Shown one piece after another: positions 34,877 to 44,316 of a stretch of DNA of 64,000 bases (positions within the stretch are counted from its first letter, which is position 1; the number at the start of each line of letters is the position of its first letter). This DNA is from Parafilimonas terrae (GTDB lineage Bacteria > Bacteroidota > Bacteroidia > Chitinophagales > Chitinophagaceae). The stretch is from NCBI RefSeq assembly GCF_900115755.1, contig NZ_FOXQ01000010.1, forward strand, positions 62,001-126,000. Reading direction: 5' to 3'. Made by a program: the position numbers and the translations under genes. The notes under the pieces are model-generated. The model was not told the DNA's origin. It did not search any database and saw only the letters and a list, made by a program, of their open reading frames with translations.

Positions 34877-36751
34877 ATGAAGGAGAAAGTTCTTATTGTG
34901 GAAGACCAGTTTATGGAAGCAGATTACCTGCGCATGATGCTCACCAGGGCGGGTTACCAGATTACAGGCATAGCGCATTCTGTTCCACAGGCACAGGAAC
35001 TGATAGCAAGGGAAAAACCTGATATAGTATTGCTGGATATTTTTGTAAAAGGAAAATTGACCGGCATTGATCTTGCACGCCAATTAGCACAGGAAAATAT
35101 TGCTTTTGTTTACTTGTCTGCAAGTTCCAATGAAGAGGTGCTGAATGAAGCAAAAGCTACGCAACCCTACGGTTTTTTGGTAAAACCATTCCGGGAAAAG
35201 GACCTTTTAATCATGCTCGAAATTGCCCGTTACAGGCACGAGCACAGCATTGAATCGAAACTGAAAAAGGAGCACATTCTAAATGATAAATTAGCGGCCC
35301 TGGTTCATACTTCAGAAACAAATAATAATAAATTGCTTTTTTTATTCCGGGCATTACAACCCTTTATCTCTTTCGATTATGTAACTGCAGGATTTGATGC
35401 AATTGAAGACAAACCCAATGAGGCCGTCAGTTTCCTGCGAACAGGCTTTGACGAGTACCAGCAAATCGGGGTCCCGGAATTGTTAACCATAACGAAGTTG
35501 AAGTTGAAAGAAGTTATCTCCATTATCAATACTTCATCTTTTTATGAACTGCTGTCGCAAACATTTCATATAAATTCTCGCACATCACTTCCTTTGCAGC
35601 TTTCCGGCGGCGGGCAATTCACGATTTCATTTTATTCCCGTCAGAAGGATACTTATACTCCGGAGCTAACCGCATTATTAACGCATTTTAAAAAAGCAAT
35701 TACTTCGGTTGTCGAAACCTTATTCAATAAAAACGAACCTGGCAGTGTTACCATTGCAGGTAAAACACCGGCGACTGAATTTCCTGGAACCGGGCAGGGT
35801 TTTGAGGGCATAGTTGGCAGAAGCCCGGCGCTGTTAAATGTTTTTGACATGCTTACGCAGGTGGCGCCGTCCGACACATCTGTGCTTGTACTTGGAGAAA
35901 GCGGAACAGGTAAAGAGCGAATTGCAGATTGCATTCACAATTTGTCACCCCGAAAAAATAAGCCTTTTGTGAAAGTGAACTGTGCAGCATTGCCTTCCAC
36001 ATTGATAGAATCTGAATTATTCGGGCATGAGAAAGGAGCATTTACCGGGGCATTGGATAAACGCATTGGAAAATTTGAAAAGGCAGACGGCGGCACTATC
36101 TTTTTAGATGAAATTGGAGAGATGCCGCTCGATTTGCAGGTGAAGTTGCTAAGGGTATTGCAGGAAAAATATATTGAAAGGATTGGCACCAGGGATATTA
36201 CAAAAGTTAATGTGCGCGTGATTGCTGCAACGAACCGAAACCTGGAGAAATAAGTAGCAGAAGGCCGCTTCCGCCTCGACTTGTATTACCGGCTTAACGT
36301 ATTCCCGGTTGAACTGCCGCCACTGCGCGAACGCACGGAAGATATTCCTCTTCTCGCCAATCATTTTGCCAGCCATTATAATCGTAAATCCGGGAAAAAG
36401 ATAACCGGCTTGTCGGATAAGGCATTAAAAAACCTGACCAATTATCACTGGCCGGGGAATATCCGTGAGCTTGAAAATATTATTGAAAGAAGTGTATTGC
36501 TTTCAAAAGGAACCATAATTGAAGATATTTCTCTGCCTGTAACCATGCAAAAAAATAGTCCCGGTATTTCTGTAGACTTACACATAAAAACGATGCATGA
36601 AAATGAAAGGGATTACATTATCAGCATATTGAAAAAATGTAATGGCAGGATATGGGGCGCAGGCGGGGCCGCGGAAATATTAAACCTCCCGCCATCTACT
36701 CTAAAGTCAAAAATGAAAAAACTGGGGATTAAGAAAGAGAGCATTGAATAA
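34877..36751 (+). pseudogene. sigma54-dependent response regulator interrupted by an in-frame stop
   Basis: An NtrC-type regulator read from the ATG at 34877 (a TTG at 34787 would add a non-family leader). Residues 1-125 form a receiver with phospho-acceptor Asp54 (VLLDIFV) and Lys103 (LVKPF). A GAF-like segment follows (about 160-285). The AAA+ domain has Walker A GESGTGKE, the sigma54-contacting GAFTGA and Walker [14 protein letters not shown] at 36251-36253 (codon 459) breaks the AAA+ domain in NRNLEK-stop-VAEGRF; the same frame then continues through YYRLNVFPVELPPLRERTEDIPLLA to a Fis-type HTH ending at 36751. Relatives have an amino acid at the stop position. The truncated product would lack the sensor II region and DNA binding. 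Mutation or sequence error are both possible. Confidence 0.85.
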
Positions 36752-36790
36752 TTTCACTTGCATAGTGATAACCCAATAATTGCTGCTTGT

Positions 36791-39096
36791 ATGAAACGGA
36801 TTATTTTACTTTCATTAGTGCTGTTTTCTGCTGCTATTGTTGCAGCACAAGGCATTTCCCGCCACGATGCTGATTCGATGCTGGTTAAATTAAGCAAGGC
36901 CAAAACGGATATAGAACGTATTGATTTGATGGCGGGGATAGCTCAATTTTATATACTCAAGCCGGGCGAAAATCAAATTGACTTTGATAGCGCTGAAGTG
37001 TATTTAAAAAAAGCCGAAGCATTGAATGCACGTATAAAATCTGCCGATGCCACCGGCTATCTGTTACTTGTGCGTGCCGGTATGATCAAAGAAAAAGGCC
37101 AATCCGATAAAGCAAAAAAAATGCTGGAAGATGCCATTGATATTTTAAAATCCGGTACCAATAAAAGCTATCTCGGGCAGGCATATTTTGCCCTTTCATG
37201 GTATTATAATTATGCAGACAGCACAGAACTTCCTATAAGATTAGAGCTTGTCAATCAATCAGTAGTTGCTTTTCAGCAGGCAAATGATTTAAAACGAAAG
37301 GGCCGCAGCCTTGAAATGCTGGGCGACCTGAATGTGAATATGCAAAATTATTCAAAGGCAGTAGAAATACTTAACCAGGCGCTTGCTGCTTATAATGCAG
37401 CAAAATATGAGAACGTGCAGGGGGTGTATGTTTTGCTTGGCATTGCATACAGGTGGCTGGGGAATAACGGGCAGGCGCTATCGAATACGCTGAAGGCTTT
37501 AAAAATAGCACAACAGTTGCATGATAGCAGTACACAGGTGTGCCAGATTGCTACTAATTTGGGTTCAGTGTACAGGTCTATCGGCAGAATACCAATGGCA
37601 ATCAATTACTATAAAATGTCATTGGAAATAGCGCAAAAAAACAAGGATGAATATGATATTTATGCGACAGCAAGCATCCTTGCACAAATGTATATCAATA
37701 AGGGGCAACCGGATGAGGGCGCTAAAATGATGAATTTAATTCCTGCGAGTTTTTTGTCCTATCCGAATATTTCTGACCAGGTTAGCGTTTGCGTAACTTA
37801 TGTCTCGTTGTATCTTAATCTTAAACAGTATGATAAAGCCTGGAGGTATTGTGAAGAATTGTTACAAAGAGTTGACGACCCTATGCTCTGGAATACATTG
37901 CGAACATGGAGTTACCGGGCAGTAGCAACTTATTATCTTAAAACGCATCAATTACCCAAAGCCCGTAACTACCTGGTTAAAGCAGAAAAAATAGATAGCA
38001 GCATAAAATTTGAAACCGGCCTGATCCTAAACCTTCAATTGCGGTATAAGCTCGATTCTGCAGAAGGCAACATACCTTCCGCGTTCAGGTATTTGCTGCT
38101 GTATAAGCAAAAGAACGATTCTGTTTCCGTTACCAAAATGGAAAAACAATTAGAAGTAATAAGTATGGAATATGAAATCGAAATGAAAGAGGATTCCATA
38201 AGGGCAAAGGATAATGATATTTCTTTCCTGAGACAAAAAGCTAATCTTCAGCAGGCAAACCTCCGGCAGGCAAGCCTGATTAAGAATATAACTATAGGCG
38301 GCATTATACTGGCGCTTGCTGTTATCATTTTGCTTTATCGTCAATACAGGCATAAGCAAAAAAGCAATGAGTTGTTGCTATATTGCAAAAGGAAGAGATT
38401 GATGGAAGCAATAAAGAATTGCAGCGGCTGAATGAGCAGCAAACAAAATTGATAATAGAAAAGGATTGGCTGGTAAAAGAAATTCATCACAGGGTAAAAA
38501 ACAACCTGCAGATGATGGTGAATTTGCTGAATGCCCAAACTGAGTTTCTTCACACTCCATCTGCGCTGGACGCTATAAAAGAAAGCCGTGAACGCATGCA
38601 AACTATCGCTATCATTCACCAAAAACTTTACCATGCAGATAACACCACAGTAATCAATATGCCCGGCTACATAAATGAATTGGTGGAAAATATCAAAGAC
38701 AATTTTGCAGACAACAGCCGCATACGATTCAGGCTTGACATTGATAATGTGGCGCTCGATATTGCACAGTCAATGCCCCTTGGCCTCATCATTAATGAAG
38801 CAATCACCAATGCATTGAAGTACGCTTTTTCCAAAGATGAAAGGGGTTTAATACAAATCTCTTTAAACTCGCAGGATAACGAAAGTGTGTTTTTGAAGAT
38901 TGCAGATAATGGAAAAGGGTTACCCGAGGGCATTGATATTATGCATACCAATTCACTTGGACTAAAACTTATCCGTTTGTTCTCAGAGCAATTGGAAGGA
39001 GATCTGCATTTTGCAAATAATAATGGTTTAGAAATTATGCTGAACTTCAAAACGGCTGCGTATCATGCGACATTAGCTGACGCAATTCCGGTTTAG
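36791..39096 (+). pseudogene. TPR sensor histidine kinase split by a frameshift
   Basis: From the ATG at 36791 the protein has a signal peptide (MKRIILLSLVLFSAAIVAAQ), TPR repeats to about residue 440, a coiled coil and a membrane helix (NITIGGIILALAVIILLY). The frame then drifts and stops at 38431. The next frame, entered near 38378-38383, continues the coiled coil (LQKEEIDGSNKELQRLNEQQTKL) into the HisKA_2 box (KEIHHRVKNNLQ) and HATPase (NEAITNALKYAF, DNGKGLPEGI, SLGLKLI), ending at 39096. Removing two bases from CTATATTGC restores one frame, so a TA duplication is the likely lesion. Its stop-free partner would be the upstream regulator, 40 bp away. A separately initiated TTG start at 38383 is possible but would yield an unanchored kinase. 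Confidence 0.8.
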
Positions 39097-39127
39097 CATG
39101 TTTTGGGATAGTATTCCGTTGTGGCAT

Positions 39128-39140
39128 GAAAACGTTTCCG
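39128..39140 (+). promoter_or_regulatory. candidate LacI-family operator upstream of GH88
   Basis: GAAAACGTTTCCG is an imperfect palindrome centred on AACGTT, as in LacI/PurR-family operators. It ends 58 bp before the GH88 ATG. The identical 13-mer recurs at 55741-55753 upstream of the DUF1080 gene. Confidence 0.5.
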
Positions 39141-39198
39141 TTGAAAAATAGTAATAAGTTATGTGCAAGCTCTAATTTTAAAAATACTGTTTTTAATT

Positions 39199-40395
39199 AT
39201 GGATAGCTTGCGTACTTACATTCTTCTTATTATCTCCTGTATTGCCTTTTGCAGCAATAAAACTTTCGCCCAGGCAAATAATAATTTGCCTGTTGACAAG
39301 ATTGTTCAGCTTGCAGAAGAAAAATACCGTTCTTTCATCAATCATTACAATAACCCACTGGTGCACCTTTACAGCTTTGATGATGACTCGGCACTTTTAA
39401 CTGTAAACTATAAAGACTGGACAAGCGGTTTTTTTTCGGGATGTTTATGGTATTTATATGGTTTTAGCAATAACAGCGAATGGAAACATTATGCAGATGA
39501 GTGGACGAACAACCTGCAACCGGCCAGCCTGCTCACGAATAAACACGACCTTGGTTTTATGCTGTTTACCTCTTTTGGCAACGGGCTACGGTTTACAGCA
39601 GACAGCGCTTATAAAAAAATATTATTGCAAGGTGCCAAATCACTCAGCAAAAGGTTTAATCCTGCCATTGGCAGCATCCGCTCGTGGGATAACGGCCCCT
39701 GGCATTACCCTGTAATAGTGGATAACCTTATGAACCTGGAATTGTTATTCTGGGCTGCACAAACTTTTCATGATTCTTCCTTTTTCAATATAGCGATATC
39801 TCACATAAACAACGACTTAAAATACCGTTTCCGAAAAGATGGAAGTACTTTTCATGTGCTCGATTTTGATTCTGCTTCGGGCATGCTCTTAACCCAAAAA
39901 ACATGGCAGGGCTATAGCGATGCTTCCTGCTGGGCAAGAGGCCAGGCATGGGCAATCTATAGTCTTACAATGGCTTACCGGTACACGCACAATAAAAACT
40001 ATTTATCGTTTGCAGAAAAAGCCGCACAGTATTTTATTCATCAAATAAATAAAATACCAGACCACATTCCTTACTGGGATTTTAATGATCCCGGTATTCC
40101 AAATATTGAAAAAGATGTATCGGCGGCGGCTGTTGCAGCATCGGCGCTGATAGAATTAAGCAATTATACCCCAACATCACGAAAGCTATATTATAATACT
40201 GCCCTGCAAATGCTAACCAGTTTGTGCAGCGATAAATACCTGTGCTTTTCAAACGCTGCACCCAATCAATATTTCCTGTTGCGGCACAGCGTTGTAAACA
40301 AGCCAAGAAATAAAGGCGTTGATGTTCCGGTTATTTATGCTGATTATTATTTTCTGGAAGCCTTATGGCGTTATAAACATTACAAAGACAAATAA
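39199..40395 (+). CDS. GH88-family unsaturated glucuronyl hydrolase
   Basis: Removes the unsaturated uronic acid left at the non-reducing end by polysaccharide lyases. The ATG at 39199 gives a signal peptide (ends NKTFAQ); an upstream GTG would not. Family landmarks are DWTSGFFSGCLWY (73-85), Asp117 in KHDLGFM and Asp175 in VDNLMNL, which match the two catalytic aspartates of the characterised Bacillus UGL, then GYSDASCWARGQAW and PYWDFNDP. Length 398 is normal. It is convergent with the PUL2 minus-strand operon (4-bp gap) and sits downstream of the shared palindrome, so it is probably part of PUL2. GH105 is the nearest alternative. Confidence 0.88.
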   Translation: MDSLRTYILLIISCIAFCSNKTFAQANNNLPVDKIVQLAEEKYRSFINHYNNPLVHLYSFDDDSALLTVNYKDWTSGFFSGCLWYLYGFSNNSEWKHYADEWTNNLQPASLLTNKHDLGFMLFTSFGNGLRFTADSAYKKILLQGAKSLSKRFNPAIGSIRSWDNGPWHYPVIVDNLMNLELLFWAAQTFHDSSFFNIAISHINNDLKYRFRKDGSTFHVLDFDSASGMLLTQKTWQGYSDASCWARGQAWAIYSLTMAYRYTHNKNYLSFAEKAAQYFIHQINKIPDHIPYWDFNDPGIPNIEKDVSAAAVAASALIELSNYTPTSRKLYYNTALQMLTSLCSDKYLCFSNAAPNQYFLLRHSVVNKPRNKGVDVPVIYADYYFLEALWRYKHYKDK

Positions 40396-40399
40396 AATT

Positions 40400-42556
40400 T
40401 TACCTGGCCTTGATGTTAACGGTTACGCTGCTTTCATTAGCCGGCGCAGGCAACACAATTGTAAATATATGCGAGGCCGCATCAAAACTTACTTTGCCTT
40501 TATCTGTTGATACAGCATGTTCTGCATAGCCTTTCAAAATAATCGGCTCCTCCCCTTTTGCAAATAATACTTTTACCTGCAATCCTTTATCATTCTGGAT
40601 TATATCTGCAATCCTCTTTTTACCGGTTGCGGTTATTTTGCCCGCATCACCCAAAAATGCAATGCCCGAAGCCGTAACAGGTGCAACAATATAATATGCA
40701 TATTTATCAGCCGGAAGGTTGTCACCAAATTGTTCATCAGCATTTATTACGCTTACTGTATTAAGCCCCGGGTTATACACCACAGCCTTGCCATTTATTC
40801 CAATTTCATTGGTATAAAAACTGAAATGCTTTGATATTGAATAAGCCTCGGCAAAAGCAAATACATACGCTGTTGTAATATTATTATGACGGGTATAGGT
40901 ATAACCTAATAACGGCTTATTTTCTTCTTTGGCTAACTGGATATAATCTTTATCAATAGGCATTATGGGCACATCCGGTTTTACAATTACGCCATCTGTG
41001 CGGCAAGCCGTTAAAATGTTCGCTTTATTTTCCTTTCCCAAAGCATCGCCTGTGCCTACCGGGCTGCCTGATAATACAGAAAGAATAAGATTGCCTGTTT
41101 CGCTGCTTTTAAATACATCAGACCAGGGCCAGATACCCATTTCGTAGGCCAGTTGTGAAGTGAATAAAAAGTTCTTCCACCTTTCAGGTTTAAATCCGTC
41201 GCCGCTTACGCGAATAGTTGTGAGGTTATTATATTTCACGCCCTGCATAAAATATCGTGGCAAACCCATGCAGTATTGCAGGTTAATGCCATTGGCAGCC
41301 GCCGCTTTTGCCATACCATCGGTAAAGGCATTGCCAATATTAATATCGGCTATCATTTCGGGGTTAAGTGTGTACATATAATTCATCCAGTCCTGTTCGT
41401 AATTAATAACGCCCGACTGCTTCAGGTAATGCATAATGTGGTACCAGAAAGCCGTATCCACTGCCGAAATACCTGATATTTTATATTGATTATGATAAGG
41501 GCTTGTTGAGTCAATCCAGCGGTTATGCGTAATAAGCGGCACACCCAGTTTTTGCTGAAAATCTGCGAGGCCATCCGGAAACAACAATGTGTCTGCCGTA
41601 TATCGGTATAGCCCGCCGGAACGGTTCCATAACCCTGCAGGCAATTCTTTCTTTTTTATATCAGCGCCCAGCTTGCCATATACATTATACCTTGTTTTCT
41701 CATACCACCAGCTGTCCAGTTGCATATAGCCCATGGGTATGCCTGCACGTTTATAATAATCCTTTACGGCCAGCAATGTTCCCGCATATCCTTTTGCCGT
41801 ATCATAATTATAATAATAGTCTGCGCCATTGTCTGTCCAGTATCCAAAATATTTAAGCACGGCATCACAATCGCTGGCTGGCCGCTGGCGGTTATACAAT
41901 GCCCTCAAGGTATTACCCCATGTATTCCATGCAGTGCGAATACCATTGGTCATAACCATAATGGTTGAATGGGTAAAACCTGCGGGCAGGTTCTTTACTT
42001 CAGGGTTAAGGCCGCTGCATATTGCGGTGGAGTCTTTATTGGTCATAAGAGAAACAATAAAATCTGATGCCGGGGAAATAAGGCAGGCGTCTGCATTATC
42101 ATTAAAAAGCATCCACGGCGTTGAAGTTTCTTCGAGGAAAAACTGCGGCAGCGGAAAAATCCTGTTGTGAAAACTATAATGATAAGGCATATCGGGCAAT
42201 ATGGTAAAATCGGGAAAGGCTACCGGCGCCTGGTCATTTGCGCCATTGGGCAAGATGAGGTCAAAAACAACAACCGGCTGCTTCATATACCAGCGTATGG
42301 CGCCTGAATAATTAAGGCCTGATTGCCAGCTAAAATGAATGGCCTTATATGCACCTGCCGCATCCTTGCCTTCTGTATGTTGAACATTGCTTAAGGGATG
42401 GTTGATGCTGCCGCCAATTTTATATGCCGGCCCTGTGGATTCAATTAAATAATTACCGCTCTTTTCATCCACTTTCACAGTTATGGTATTACCCTGGCTG
42501 AAAGCTGCAACAGCATGCATAAAAAATATAATAAAGGCCAAAATTCTAACTGTCAT
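40400..42556 (-). CDS. secreted putative TIM-barrel glycoside hydrolase, family not recognised
   Basis: The 718-residue protein has a signal peptide (ends AAFSQ) and a beta-sandwich N-terminal region to about 230. A barrel-like core follows with GIPMGYMQLDSWWYEK (about 272-287) and GVINYEQDWMNYMYT (about 390-404), where the Asp and Glu residues at strand ends could be catalytic. It ends in C-terminal beta domains. The motifs recall clan GH-D (GH27/GH36) enzymes, but I cannot place it. It is the last gene of the PUL2 minus-strand run. Confidence 0.6.
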   Translation of the reverse strand: MTVRILAFIIFFMHAVAAFSQGNTITVKVDEKSGNYLIESTGPAYKIGGSINHPLSNVQHTEGKDAAGAYKAIHFSWQSGLNYSGAIRWYMKQPVVVFDLILPNGANDQAPVAFPDFTILPDMPYHYSFHNRIFPLPQFFLEETSTPWMLFNDNADACLISPASDFIVSLMTNKDSTAICSGLNPEVKNLPAGFTHSTIMVMTNGIRTAWNTWGNTLRALYNRQRPASDCDAVLKYFGYWTDNGADYYYNYDTAKGYAGTLLAVKDYYKRAGIPMGYMQLDSWWYEKTRYNVYGKLGADIKKKELPAGLWNRSGGLYRYTADTLLFPDGLADFQQKLGVPLITHNRWIDSTSPYHNQYKISGISAVDTAFWYHIMHYLKQSGVINYEQDWMNYMYTLNPEMIADINIGNAFTDGMAKAAAANGINLQYCMGLPRYFMQGVKYNNLTTIRVSGDGFKPERWKNFLFTSQLAYEMGIWPWSDVFKSSETGNLILSVLSGSPVGTGDALGKENKANILTACRTDGVIVKPDVPIMPIDKDYIQLAKEENKPLLGYTYTRHNNITTAYVFAFAEAYSISKHFSFYTNEIGINGKAVVYNPGLNTVSVINADEQFGDNLPADKYAYYIVAPVTASGIAFLGDAGKITATGKKRIADIIQNDKGLQVKVLFAKGEEPIILKGYAEHAVSTDKGKVSFDAASHIFTIVLPAPANESSVTVNIKAR

Positions 42557-42618
42557 ATTGTATAAAATAAGTTTTAGAAATTATTAATAACACTGATAAT
42601 TCCCGGAATAAATATTGA

Positions 42619-44235
42619 TTACTTCTTTTGTTTGTTTGCCGGCTGTTGATTAAACACGCCTACTTTTTTTGCCCAGCTTTTCCATAAGCCGGCCATCTCC
42701 TTTACTTTTTCAGGATATGCCTTTGCAAGATCATTTAATTCACTGCGGTCATTTTTAATATTGTACAATTCCCATGGGGCGTCTTCACTTACCGCTTCCA
42801 ATTTATAATCGTCTGCCAATATTGCTTTATGGCCATTAAGCGCCCAGCACACCGGTTTATGCGGTATTATTTTATCATTATTAATTACCGGTAACAAACT
42901 TTGCCCTTCCATTGGAAGAATGGCTTTGCCATTATATTGTTGTGGATAGGTTGCGCCGGCAAGGTCACAAACTGTAGGCATTATATCTGTAAGATGTGCG
43001 GTTTGTTTTATTATGCTCCCTTCCCTTTTTTTTGCTATTGCGGCAGGCCATCTTATAATAAGCGGTGTTGATATTCCCCCTTCATGCAGCCATTTTTTAA
43101 AGAAGCGAAAAGGCGTGTTGCCTGCGTTTGCCCACGACTGGCCATAACTCATATAAGAGTCTTCGCCTCCTGGCGGCAAGCCGTTATTTCTTTTATCAAA
43201 TCCCCATAAACCCTCTTCTGCGCAGGCGCCGTTATCAGATAAAAATATCACGATAGTATTTTCTTTTTTTCCAGCCGTATTCAGCTTATCCAGAATTTTA
43301 CCGATGCCCTGATCCATACGGTCAATTTGCGCTGCATACACCTCCATCTTTGAAGACATGTCTTTCTTTTGTTCATCTGACAATTTATCCCAGGCATACA
43401 CTTCTTTATCACGCGGCGAAAGCTTTGCCTCATTGCTAAGTATGCCAAGCGTTTCCTGTTTTTTGTATCGAAGTGCCCGTAAAGAATCCCAGCCTATATT
43501 ATACTTGTTTTTGTATTTGGCAATATCTTCCGGCAAAGCCTGCAGCGGCCAATGCGGTGCGGTATAAGCCACATACAGAAAGAACGGGTTTTGATCATTC
43601 TTTTTCTCATCAAGCATTTTTATGGCATAGTCTGTTATTGCCTCAGTCATATAAAACCCTTCTTTAGAAGGTGTGTATGGCTTATCGTCAAGCGCCATAT
43701 AACGGACAACATTGTTTCCTTTTGTTTTTGTTATATCAAAATAGTTGGCAGCGCCGCTAATCAACCCGAAATAGTGATCAAACCCACGGTCCGTTGGCCA
43801 GTGTGGTTTAAACTCGCCCAGGTGCCACTTACCCGATAAAGCTGTTGAATAACCGGCTTGTTTCAATACTTCGGCCAACGTTACACAATCATCGGTAAGA
43901 TAACCCTGGTAAGGCCCTTCAGGCCCCGGCTTTGGCCCCGCCAATATACCCATGCCAGCCTGGTGCGGATATAAACCCGTTAACAACGATGCTCTTGAAG
44001 GAGAGCACCAGGCATTATTATACATTTGAGTAAACCTGATACCTTCTTTTGCCAGGCCATCAATATTAGGCGTACTTATTTCACTGCCATAACAGCCAAT
44101 ATCTGAGAAACCCATATCATCCGCCATTATGATAATAATGTTTGGCTTCCCCGGTTTAGTTGCCGTTGGCGCTTTAGGTGTATTATCCGCAGTACCGAAT
44201 AATACAGTTATGGCCAGGTAAACGAGCAGTCGCAT
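42619..44235 (-). CDS. S1 family sulfatase (Cys-type), PUL2 sulfatase A
   Basis: Secreted arylsulfatase-like enzyme. The ATG at 44235 gives a signal peptide (MRLLVYLAITVLFGTAD); a frame from 44313 would mask it. Metal-binding MADDMGFSD (about 37-45) and the formylglycine motif C77-SPSR, followed by LLTG, are intact. GKWHLGEFKPHWPTDRGFDHYFG and SDNGACAEEG contribute to the active site. Length 538 is typical. It needs a formylglycine-generating or anSME maturase, which is not in this window. It lies 81 bp after the GH28 gene and probably removes sulfate esters from the PUL2 glycan. Confidence 0.9.
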   Translation of the reverse strand: MRLLVYLAITVLFGTADNTPKAPTATKPGKPNIIIIMADDMGFSDIGCYGSEISTPNIDGLAKEGIRFTQMYNNAWCSPSRASLLTGLYPHQAGMGILAGPKPGPEGPYQGYLTDDCVTLAEVLKQAGYSTALSGKWHLGEFKPHWPTDRGFDHYFGLISGAANYFDITKTKGNNVVRYMALDDKPYTPSKEGFYMTEAITDYAIKMLDEKKNDQNPFFLYVAYTAPHWPLQALPEDIAKYKNKYNIGWDSLRALRYKKQETLGILSNEAKLSPRDKEVYAWDKLSDEQKKDMSSKMEVYAAQIDRMDQGIGKILDKLNTAGKKENTIVIFLSDNGACAEEGLWGFDKRNNGLPPGGEDSYMSYGQSWANAGNTPFRFFKKWLHEGGISTPLIIRWPAAIAKKREGSIIKQTAHLTDIMPTVCDLAGATYPQQYNGKAILPMEGQSLLPVINNDKIIPHKPVCWALNGHKAILADDYKLEAVSEDAPWELYNIKNDRSELNDLAKAYPEKVKEMAGLWKSWAKKVGVFNQQPANKQKK

Positions 44236-44316
44236 AGGCTTTCTGTAAGCGTGATTAATTAAACTCCCGGTTTGTATCCAAATAAAATATTCCGTTAACG
44301 CCTTCCTGCGCAAAAA

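Noticed and set aside
38355-38392. Programmed -1 frameshift in the TPR kinase (CAAAAAAGC is A-rich)
   Set aside because: The -1 frame has stops at 38353-38355 and 38368-38370, so a shift at the A-run would end at once. The shift must occur later, where no slippery heptamer exists. A TA duplication explains it better.
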